Assembly: GCA_934272785.1 (NCBI GenBank)
Contig: CAKQSE010000002.1
Span: forward strand, 1 to 64,000
DNA length: 64,000 nt
Origin: an uncultured Alphaproteobacteria bacterium
Lineage (GTDB): Bacteria; Pseudomonadota; Alphaproteobacteria; Rs-D84
Reading direction: 5' to 3'
The translations under genes were made by a program, and so were the position numbers. The notes beneath the pieces were generated by a model. It was not told the DNA's origin. It did no database searches and was given only the letters and a program-made list of their open reading frames with translations. Every line of letters starts with the position of its first letter. The stretch's first letter is position 1. Of the stretch, positions 37,917 through 44,831 are shown in pieces.

Positions 37917-37944
37917 AAATCCGCCACAGATTCTGGCGGATTTA
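37917..37944 (-). terminator. Terminator of the HTH gene
   Basis: AATCCGCCA-CAGATTC-TGGCGGATT next to the HTH gene stop codon. Confidence 0.7.
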
Positions 37945-38181
37945 TTTCGTGTTTTGTGGAAAGAATTTTGCAAACTCGGCCCAATCGGTGTTTGTCGCGT
38001 TCAGAATCTTGACCAACGTGCCAACCGACATCCAATATTGCCGACCGTTTGGACCGGTGCGCTTGCTCTTGTTCAATGCGGTTATATCAATGCCACTGAT
38101 ACGCGCCATGTGTGAACACGAAATCCGACGCGATGCCGCCAAATTATCAATCGCCGCCCAGAACATTGTGTTATCTATCAT
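37942..38181 (-). CDS. Small XRE-like DNA-binding protein
   Basis: 79 aa. An HTH pattern: MFWAAIDNLAASRRISCSHM, then ARISGIDITALNKSKR and VGTLVKILNATNTDWAEF. The conserved N-K-S-K-R and the W near the end fit a small Cro/C1-type regulator. The ATG at 38181 has GGAGAG upstream. Single gene; target unknown. Confidence 0.78.
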   Translation of the reverse strand: MIDNTMFWAAIDNLAASRRISCSHMARISGIDITALNKSKRTGPNGRQYWMSVGTLVKILNATNTDWAEFAKFFPQNTK

Positions 38182-38295
38182 GTTCTCTCCATTACACAAA
38201 ACTGTTATACCTGTTGTTTTTATTGTTTTATATTCTAATTATGATTGAATTCCCAGTAAAAATCAATTACTTTTTTCATATAAATCAAAAAAAAT

Positions 38296-38327
38296 AAAAA
38301 CGCCCGCCAAAATCGACGGGCGCGGTG
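38296..38327 (-). terminator. Terminator of fabI
   Basis: GCCCGTCGATTTTGGCGGGC followed by T5 on the minus strand. Confidence 0.75.
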
Positions 38328-38338
38328 CGTGGATGAAA

Positions 38339-39151
38339 TTATTTCTCGTCCAGCCCCTTTAACAAAATGTCTTTCAATTCGTTCGGCATCATACCTGTTG
38401 TGGAATATCCACAGTCAACATGATGCACCTCGCCCGTGACGGCGGATGCCAGGTCACTGAACAAATACACGGCCGCACCTGACACATCGTCCAGGGTCAT
38501 ATTGCGGCGCAATGGGGTCTGTTCCGCGTTCAGGCGCAACATTGCCTTGAACCCACCAACACCCGACGACGCCAGTGTCATAATCGGACCCGCCGAAATC
38601 GCATTGACGCGAATCTTGTCACGCCCCAGGTCGGATGCCAGATAACGAACACTGCTGTCCAGGGCGGATTTTGCAACACCCATCACATTATAATTCGGCA
38701 CGGATTTTTCACCGCCAAAGTATGTCAGGGCAACAATGCTGCCGCCATCGGTCATCAATTTGGACGCACGACGGGTCAAATCAACCAGTGAATACACGGA
38801 AATATCCATCGTGTTCTTGAAATTCGCGCGGGTTGTATCGACATAGCGACCGGTCAATTCATTTTTATCAGAAAACGCAATCGCGTGCAGCATACCGTCC
38901 AGGTGCCCCCACTCGCGTTCAATGTTCGCAAACAGCGAATCCATCTGTTCATCGTTTTGAACATTGCATTCCTGGACAAATTTGGCACCAATCGATTCGG
39001 CCAACGGACGCACGCGACGTTCCAGTGCCGGCATCGCGTAAGGCATCGCGATTTCCGCCCCCATTTCATGCGCGCGCCGCGCGATTGCCCACGCCATAGA
39101 CCAATCGTTTGCAACGCCAGTAATCAGAATCTTTTTTCCTTTTAATAACAT
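38339..39151 (-). CDS. fabI: Enoyl-[acyl-carrier-protein] reductase (NADH)
   Basis: 270 aa from ATG 39151 (AAAGGAAG upstream). The FabI form of the SDR fold: ITGVANDWSMAWAIA (about 9-23), HAIAFSDKNEL, and the catalytic Tyr/Lys in YNVMGVAKSAL. It catalyses the last reduction in fatty acid elongation and is the target of triclosan-type inhibitors. Substrate-loop residues look normal. Confidence 0.95.
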   Translation of the reverse strand: MLLKGKKILITGVANDWSMAWAIARRAHEMGAEIAMPYAMPALERRVRPLAESIGAKFVQECNVQNDEQMDSLFANIEREWGHLDGMLHAIAFSDKNELTGRYVDTTRANFKNTMDISVYSLVDLTRRASKLMTDGGSIVALTYFGGEKSVPNYNVMGVAKSALDSSVRYLASDLGRDKIRVNAISAGPIMTLASSGVGGFKAMLRLNAEQTPLRRNMTLDDVSGAAVYLFSDLASAVTGEVHHVDCGYSTTGMMPNELKDILLKGLDEK

Positions 39152-39223
39152 AATACTTCCTTTTGTTATTTGTATTGGACACGCCCAATATAGCACCCAT
39201 GTTTTAATAATTCTAGTATGAAA

Positions 39224-40609
39224 TTAAATTTGTATCTCATGGTCGATTTTTGTATTACGCGTGAACATTTCATCGTGCGACACCAACAATATCGCGCCAC
39301 GATATTGGTTCAAGGCATCTTCCAGAATCGCAATACTCTTGATTTCCAGGTTGTTTGTCGGTTCGTCCAGAATCAGTAAATCGGGTTGATTTTCACCACC
39401 CAATATGGCCGCCAATGTCGCCTTTAACAATTCGCCGCCGGATAATATTCCTACCTGTTTATTTGAATCATCACCCCGAAAACCAAAGTTTGCCGCAATT
39501 ACATGCGCATCGTGTTGGCTAACACCGGCAATATCCACTATGTTATCAACAATACTTTTGTTTTTGTCCAACAACGATAAATCCTGGTCCAGGTATGCAA
39601 TTTTGCCAAATGTTTTGACCGTGCCCGCGCGTGGCGTTAAATCCCCACAGATTATTTTCAGCAATGTGGACTTTCCCGCCCCATTTCGTCCCGTAATGCG
39701 AACGCGCTGTCCGCCATACATGACCAGGTTAAAATTATTCAACACCATTGTCGCACCATACCCAAATGTCAAGTTGGATATATGTATCAACTCCTTGCTG
39801 TAAAATGGTTTGCTGGGCAATGGAATTTTGATTTTGTCTTCCTGCATCTGGGTGGCCAGCGTCTGGCGTAATTCCATTTGAGTATTTAATTTTTGTTGAA
39901 TAATCGCGCGCCGCTTGGCCTCGGTTTCCTGGCTCTTGCCCTTTAATGCGTTTGCCGCAATGCGGCTGCGCCGCGTGCTGGCAATTTCTTTGCGCTGCTT
40001 GACCTCGTGATGTTGACGAGTGTTTTGCGCAATATTCATTGTCGCCCCCAGACGACTAATTTCCTTTTGGGTGGCGGTGTATTTGGCAAAAATATTTTCC
40101 TGTTCGGCGCGCCGCCCGGCAACCCAGAAATCATAATTTCCGCCCCAGACACGTATTTTACCCTGTCTGATTTCAATGATTTTATCCACCTGGCGCAACA
40201 ATTCACGGTCATGCGAAACGATTACGGCCCCAAAAGGGTATGATGCCAGATTATTAAAAAATCTGCGTCGCGCATCCGCATCCAGATTATTTGTCGGCTC
40301 GTCCAACAGCAATATTGCCGCACCGCTGTCAAACGCGCGTGCCAGTTCGGTACCTTGCCGTTCGCCACCACTTTTTGATGTCGCCGCGTTTATTTGACGC
40401 GTCATATACACACTGGCCCCGCGGGAAACATGACCGCCGTCTGGCACGATATCCCCAGCCAATAATTTCAGCACAGTTGTTTTACCGACGCCGTTATCGC
40501 CGACAATGGCAACACGTTCAGAATCACTGAACGCGATTGAAACACTGTCCAAAATCATATTGGACGCATCATATGAAAAAGACACATTTGATAAAGAAAT
40601 TGTAGACAT
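39224..40609 (-). CDS. ABC-F family ATPase
   Basis: 461 aa with two ABC domains and no membrane segments. NBD1 has Walker A GDNGVGKTTVLK (about 38-49) and a divergent signature KSGGERQG in place of LSGGE. NBD2 has GRNGAGKSTLLK and ILSGGELLKATL; both have LLLDEPTNNLD-type Walker B. A charged linker (about 175-265) is characteristic of ribosome-binding ABC-F proteins. It may be a translation factor or a target-protection protein; I cannot tell which. The ATG at 40609 follows AAGGG. Confidence 0.9.
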   Translation of the reverse strand: MSTISLSNVSFSYDASNMILDSVSIAFSDSERVAIVGDNGVGKTTVLKLLAGDIVPDGGHVSRGASVYMTRQINAATSKSGGERQGTELARAFDSGAAILLLDEPTNNLDADARRRFFNNLASYPFGAVIVSHDRELLRQVDKIIEIRQGKIRVWGGNYDFWVAGRRAEQENIFAKYTATQKEISRLGATMNIAQNTRQHHEVKQRKEIASTRRSRIAANALKGKSQETEAKRRAIIQQKLNTQMELRQTLATQMQEDKIKIPLPSKPFYSKELIHISNLTFGYGATMVLNNFNLVMYGGQRVRITGRNGAGKSTLLKIICGDLTPRAGTVKTFGKIAYLDQDLSLLDKNKSIVDNIVDIAGVSQHDAHVIAANFGFRGDDSNKQVGILSGGELLKATLAAILGGENQPDLLILDEPTNNLEIKSIAILEDALNQYRGAILLVSHDEMFTRNTKIDHEIQI

Positions 40610-40753
40610 GATAAAAACCCTTGAATATTGTAAAGCCACCGCCCGCGCGAACATAACGACACACGGTTTGTTTTATAAAGAATTACAATATTACATACGC
40701 ATTGGTTTTTATCCTTTTGATTTATGCCAATTCTAGCACACACCCCAAAAATG

Positions 40754-41563
40754 TCAATTTTTATTTGGTTGCGACACCATCAGTTCAATACCAACAACAC
40801 CGTACTTTGATTCTTGGGCCGGGGTATAGAACTTTGATACCGCCGCGATCAACTGTTCCACGTTATCAAATCCTATGCGACGAACACTTATTTGGGTGGC
40901 CAGGACCGCAAAACTCTTGGCAATGTGCATATGCACAATTTCGCACCGGATATAATCAGACGGATTTTCCGCATCATAGATTAAAACAATATCACCGGCA
41001 CGCATCTGGCGACGCTTTTCATCATACAGACGCAGTCCTATGTCTTTCTGGCCAGATTTTACCATTTCATAGTACGTATGACGCAGGCTCATTGAAAACC
41101 CACACACCAGGTTTGGCAGCACATGCGTTGCATAAAAATCGCGCATATCGGCCATTGGCACATATTCCGGCGACAGCAAATCATCCGGGGCAATCCAGAC
41201 AACCGATACCGAATCAGGACGATTTTCACAGAAATTCAGTGCATGATCATCCGCGATATGTACGGTATAAAAATGATGTTCTTCGGCAAACGCACCACGC
41301 GCCAATGCACGCGCGTACGTTGCATGCCGAAATGCGTATGGTACCGGCACAGCCACCGCCGCGTCCGCCAAATCTGCCGCAGACGGTCCCAGTTCTTCTG
41401 CTAATTCACGGCGCAGTGCTGCATCAAAATCCTCGCCCGCGTCCAGGCGACCACCGATTGGTCCGTATCCATTTTCGCCATATTTTAACACCGCAACGCG
41501 CCCGTCGCGCACCGGGATAATATATGCAGAATAACTGATATCTTTTATCGTATTGCGTTCCAA
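40754..41563 (-). CDS. Nudix hydrolase fused to an ASCH domain
   Basis: 269 aa. Residues about 8-145 are a Nudix domain with the box GGRLDAGEDFDAALRRELAEELG. Residues about 160-265 look like an ASCH domain: MVKSGQKDIGLRLYDEKRR, then MRAGDIVLIYD and the end KYGVVGIELM. Nudix enzymes hydrolyse nucleoside diphosphate derivatives; ASCH domains are RNA- or nucleotide-binding and some act on modified nucleosides. The start is TTG 41563 with GGGAGG 6 nt upstream. The fusion is unusual. Confidence 0.8.
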   Translation of the reverse strand: MERNTIKDISYSAYIIPVRDGRVAVLKYGENGYGPIGGRLDAGEDFDAALRRELAEELGPSAADLADAAVAVPVPYAFRHATYARALARGAFAEEHHFYTVHIADDHALNFCENRPDSVSVVWIAPDDLLSPEYVPMADMRDFYATHVLPNLVCGFSMSLRHTYYEMVKSGQKDIGLRLYDEKRRQMRAGDIVLIYDAENPSDYIRCEIVHMHIAKSFAVLATQISVRRIGFDNVEQLIAAVSKFYTPAQESKYGVVGIELMVSQPNKN

Positions 41564-41752
41564 TTCGGCCTCCCTGACACTTCTGAATCCTTATGACATT
41601 AATGCTATACGCCCGCCCGCCAAATATCAATAAATTTATCAGAACAAACGCCCAGTATTGCCCCACACCACCACAATAATTCCACCAAATTGGGAACAAA
41701 TGAAAAAAAGACTTGAAATACATAAAAAAAACGTATAAGATATGCGGGCTGT

Positions 41753-41828
41753 TCGGGCATAGTTCAGTCGGTAGAACAACGGACTGTTAATCCGTATGTC
41801 ACTGGTTCGAGTCCAGTTGCCCGAGCCA
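41753..41828 (+). tRNA. tRNA-Asn (GTT)
   Basis: 76 nt with encoded CCA. Acceptor TCGGGCA/TGCCCGA, anticodon loop CTGTTAA, T-loop GGTTCGAGTCC. Promoter-like TTGAAA...TATAAG lies upstream at about 41714-41740. Confidence 0.97.
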
Positions 41829-41834
41829 CGAATT

Positions 41835-41868
41835 CCAGGGTTCCCAATCGGGACCCTGTTTATTTTTT
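41835..41868 (+). terminator. Terminator of tRNA-Asn
   Basis: CAGGGT-TCCCAATCGGG-ACCCTG followed by a T-rich run. Confidence 0.75.
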
Positions 41869-42246
41869 CAATTCCACTAATTTTTGAGATACGATGTGGT
41901 CGGCGGGTAATTGCGGATGCGCCAGCAATTCGTCCAACTGCACCCAGTGCATTTGATCATGGACGCGCAATTCTATTTCCCCAGAAAATCTTGTAATTTC
42001 ATACGCATACAAATTGATTTCACGTCCCGTATCGGTCACAAAGTGCGCGATTGTAACCAAATCGCCAATTTCGGCATTTATGCCCAATTCTTCGTTCAAT
42101 TCACGGGCCAGGCACGACGGCCCATCTTCGCCTGGTTCAAATTTACCACCGGGATATTCCCACGCGCCGGCACACGGCTGGGCCTGCGCACGCCGCATCA
42201 GTAAAACAGAGTCACCATCACGAAAAATTGCCGCCGTTACGTTCAT
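41860..42246 (-). CDS. MutT-like Nudix hydrolase
   Basis: 128 aa. The Nudix box GGKFEPGEDGPSCLARELNE (continuing with ELG) lies at about 34-56. The N-terminus VTAAIFRDGDSVLLMRRA and length match MutT, which removes 8-oxo-dGTP from the nucleotide pool. Substrate inferred from overall resemblance. The stop overlaps the tRNA-Asn terminator. Confidence 0.9.
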   Translation of the reverse strand: MNVTAAIFRDGDSVLLMRRAQAQPCAGAWEYPGGKFEPGEDGPSCLARELNEELGINAEIGDLVTIAHFVTDTGREINLYAYEITRFSGEIELRVHDQMHWVQLDELLAHPQLPADHIVSQKLVELKK

Positions 42247-42303
42247 GTGTTTTATGATATAAAACCATCAATATCAATGCAAGGGATTTGGACTATAAAC
42301 CGA

Positions 42304-42333
42304 TTGACAAAATGTGATTTTTTAGTCTATGCT
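42304..42333 (+). promoter_or_regulatory. Promoter of the HNH gene at 42384
   Basis: TTGACA (42304-42309), an 18-nt spacer and TATGCT (42328-42333). GGGGGAC precedes the ATG. Confidence 0.55.
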
Positions 42334-42383
42334 GGCCACATAGTCATAAGACAAATTTCTGCATCTAAATCCTGGGGGACGGC

Positions 42384-42734
42384 ATGGAACGCACAGAAAC
42401 ACATAAAATCACAATTACGTTGAAATTTGAACTGTTACTGGGCGACAACGAAATTTATTGCAGCATTTGCGGCCAGCCGATAACCAAGAAACAAAAAATG
42501 TCCATTGATCACCACATTCCGCGCATGCACGGCGGGACCGATTATCGCGAAAATCTGTTTCCGGCGCATCAAATTTGCAATTCGATAAAAGGCGACCTGA
42601 TGCCCGAGGAATTTGAGGCCCGCAAAGAAGACCTGTTTGGACACGCATTGGTTTCGTGGAAATTAAAGAAGGGTGATGTTGCAATCGTCGCACGTGCATT
42701 GGCCAACATGCGCAGCAAACAAAAAATCCATTAA
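42384..42734 (+). CDS. HNH endonuclease-domain protein
   Basis: 116 aa. The zinc/HNH core is CSICGQ (about 27-32), DHHIPRMHGGTDYRENLFPA (about 43-62) and HQICNSIKGD. Such stand-alone HNH proteins nick or cut DNA and occur in phages, mobile elements and defence islands. No such context is visible here. The gene has its own promoter and is followed by a candidate ncRNA on the other strand. Confidence 0.85.
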   Translation: MERTETHKITITLKFELLLGDNEIYCSICGQPITKKQKMSIDHHIPRMHGGTDYRENLFPAHQICNSIKGDLMPEEFEARKEDLFGHALVSWKLKKGDVAIVARALANMRSKQKIH

Positions 42735-42755
42735 ATCGTGAATTTGTATAGGTAT

Positions 42756-42790
42756 AAAAAAAAGGACCACTCACAGCAGAGAGCGGTCGG
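42756..42790 (-). terminator. Terminator of the minus-strand candidate RNA
   Basis: On the minus strand GACCGCTC-TCTGCTGT-GAGTGGTC (one G-U pair) followed by CC and T8. Confidence 0.8.
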
Positions 42791-42984
42791 GGAGTTAACA
42801 AATCATATTCACGGATGATTCTGTCGCCTTTGGGTTGTCCCTGTTTTATAGCGATCAGCCCCCCGACCCGTTCAGGTCAGGGTATCGGTATGTTTTATTC
42901 ATACCGACGGCGGATATGATGCATCCATGCACCACGTGAATATGGACTTGTTAAAGTCCTGAACCAAAATCCCTTTTGTGTTCA
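42757..42984 (-). ncRNA. Candidate structured RNA, about 228 nt
   Basis: Minus-strand transcript unit without a credible ORF, bounded by promoter 43019-42991 and terminator 42790-42756. Pairings seen: a long-range 9-bp stem (42935-42943 with 42805-42813, ATATTCACG/CGTGAATAT); hairpin TCGGTATG/CATACCGA (42885-42907); GGACT/AGTCC (42944-42959); and GACC/GGTC (42865-42878). A possible pseudoknot is CCTGAAC (42958-42964) with GTTCAGG (42870-42876). No tmRNA T-arm, SRP loop or RNase P core motif was found. Unassigned RNA class. Confidence 0.58.
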
Positions 42985-42990
42985 CAGACT

Positions 42991-43019
42991 ATTTTACAAA
43001 AACACAAACACCATTTCAA
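42991..43019 (-). promoter_or_regulatory. Promoter of the minus-strand candidate RNA
   Basis: On the minus strand TTGAAA (43019-43014), a 17-nt spacer and TAAAAT (42996-42991). Confidence 0.55.
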
Positions 43020-43029
43020 TATAAAATTA

Positions 43030-43066
43030 TAAAAAACGCCCCGACGGGTATCCATGAGGGGGCGAG
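43030..43066 (-). terminator. Terminator of the DUF378 gene
   Basis: On the minus strand CGCCCC...GGGGCG with a 17-nt interior, followed by T6. Confidence 0.75.
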
Positions 43067-43092
43067 AATGACATGAAAACTGTTGCACCGCA

Positions 43093-43305
43093 TCAGCGTT
43101 CGCTGGTCGCGGGCTGGTCAATAAAGATCCAAATCAACCAAATCAATGCCGCAATACCAATCAGGCTGTATACGATACTGCTGGCGATGGTGGCCGGTCC
43201 GAAAATCCATGCGACCAAATCAAAACCGAATATACCAATCAGTCCCCAATTCATGGCACCGATAAATGTCAACGGTTTCAACACATAGTTTGTCAGTCCT
43301 CTCAT
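43093..43305 (-). CDS. DUF378 small membrane protein
   Basis: 70 aa with two membrane segments (about 10-35 and 40-62). The motif LTFIGAMNWGLIGIFGFDLV is typical of DUF378. Function unknown; inner-membrane. GGAG lies before the ATG, and a terminator follows. Confidence 0.88.
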   Translation of the reverse strand: MRGLTNYVLKPLTFIGAMNWGLIGIFGFDLVAWIFGPATIASSIVYSLIGIAALIWLIWIFIDQPATSER

Positions 43306-43467
43306 CTGTTTTTTCTCCTTTGAACAGGTTTAATATTGTCTGTATCCAGACACAACAATTATAGCGGACTTTATCACGTATCGCAATCCGTTTATACAGT
43401 TTAGGAAAACGTTCTTAGCCACGGAATTCGCGACGTTTGGCGCGCCACGCCGGGACACATTGCCGCA

Positions 43468-44154
43468 TTACACACCGGCATCAATTATATGTTTTATTGC
43501 ATAATTTGCGCAAACCAGGCCAAATGTGCCTGTAATTGTTACCATTGATCCGAACGTATGATTTGGCGCAACGTTGGGGTTGGCAACCTCGGTCGAATAG
43601 ACAACAGGGAAATCAGGCATATGCGCAGAGCGTGCCAGACGACGAATCTTGGCCGCCAGTGGACACACCGTTGTTTTAGATAACCGCCCCACCCTGATTT
43701 GCGACGGGTCGGTTTTGCGCGCCGCGCCCATACTGGATATAAACGGGATATTGCGTGCCTGGCACCATGCGGCCAGTGCAATTTTGGACAGAACGGAATC
43801 AATTGCATCAATCACAAAATCAGGCTGAACGTCCGGCGCGTGTGCATCATCAAAAAACATATCAAACGTATCAACAACCGCGTCCGGGTTTATGTCATGA
43901 ATTCGCGCGGCGGCAACCGCAACCTTTGGCATGCCGATGGTTGACGTCAGTGCAAACAGCTGGCGATTGATATTAGATTCTTCGACCCGGTCAAAATCAA
44001 TAACGATTATATGGCCGACGCCACTGCGGGCCAGGGCCTCGGTCGCGAAGGATCCGACCGCCCCGCACCCAACGACCATAACCGTCGCGGTGCGCAGTTT
44101 TTCAATATTTTCATCACCCAACAGTAATCTGATTCTGTGTAATCTGTCAGCCAT
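43468..44154 (-). CDS. tcdA: tRNA threonylcarbamoyladenosine dehydratase
   Basis: 228 aa. E1-like fold with the ATP motif VVGCGAVGSFATEALARSGV (about 28-47), then DFDRVEESNINRQLFA, and DAIDS. It matches TcdA (YgdL/CsdL), which cyclises t6A in tRNAs; ThiF-type alternatives lack the SxMGAARKTDP segment seen here. It overlaps tatD by 8 nt. Confidence 0.9.
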   Translation of the reverse strand: MADRLHRIRLLLGDENIEKLRTATVMVVGCGAVGSFATEALARSGVGHIIVIDFDRVEESNINRQLFALTSTIGMPKVAVAAARIHDINPDAVVDTFDMFFDDAHAPDVQPDFVIDAIDSVLSKIALAAWCQARNIPFISSMGAARKTDPSQIRVGRLSKTTVCPLAAKIRRLARSAHMPDFPVVYSTEVANPNVAPNHTFGSMVTITGTFGLVCANYAIKHIIDAGV

Positions 44155-44827
44155 TTTTTATCATCCGTTGTGTATTGTTATAAATTGTTTCCGCCATTGT
44201 TTGCGCGGGGCAGCCAACCAAATCTGCAATTTGCACAACCGTGCGTGGCAAAATTCCGCGGGCGACCAAAATTGACGCCGCGTCTGATTCAACCAGAATG
44301 TGTGCCGGTTCAATCGCGCGGGCCACCACCCCAGGATTTGCGCCAAACGAAAAGTATGCATTTGCGTGCCGCATTATGGCCGAAACAATTTCCGGCGTGC
44401 CCCGAAACCCGTGCAGCACCACCGCCGGTGGCATTTTTTGCGTGGCAAATATGTGCAGAATTTTATCCCATGCGCGAACACAGTGAATATGCGCAACGCG
44501 CCCAAATTCGCGTGCCAATTCCAATTGGCAAATAAATACAGGCATTTGCGCATCTATATCGCCACGCGACGCATCCAGTCCTATTTCCCCGACCATCAGT
44601 TCGGGATTCGCGCGCAATAATTGCGCCATCTGGGCCGCCCAATCGGGCAACAATTCATCAACATACCACGGGTGAACACCGATTGCACCCGCCCCGCCAC
44701 CCACACGCGTGGCATCAACCGCGACCGACCAATCGCACGGGCGCGCAGAATTATATATAAACCCACAAACCACGCCATCGGGCACCGGGGTTACATAATG
44801 ACAATGCGCATCAATATATTTTTGCAT
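44147..44827 (-). CDS. TatD-family metal-dependent hydrolase
   Basis: 226 aa, somewhat short for TatD. Metal ligands: DAHCHY (about 6-11), GEIGLDASRG (about 90-99), HIHCVRAWD, LHGFRGT and ESDAAS. Family members are DNases or deacylases of D-aminoacyl-tRNA type. The ATG at 44827 lies 4 nt after the ATPase stop. The neighbouring genes ATPase-tatD-tcdA run as one operon. Confidence 0.88.
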   Translation of the reverse strand: MQKYIDAHCHYVTPVPDGVVCGFIYNSARPCDWSVAVDATRVGGGAGAIGVHPWYVDELLPDWAAQMAQLLRANPELMVGEIGLDASRGDIDAQMPVFICQLELAREFGRVAHIHCVRAWDKILHIFATQKMPPAVVLHGFRGTPEIVSAIMRHANAYFSFGANPGVVARAIEPAHILVESDAASILVARGILPRTVVQIADLVGCPAQTMAETIYNNTQRMIKNG

Positions 44828-44831
44828 ATGT

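Noticed and set aside
42757..42984. tmRNA (including two-piece form) or RNase P RNA
   Set aside because: No T-arm/CCA segment or tag frame, and none of the conserved RNase P core motifs; length also unsuitable for RNase P.
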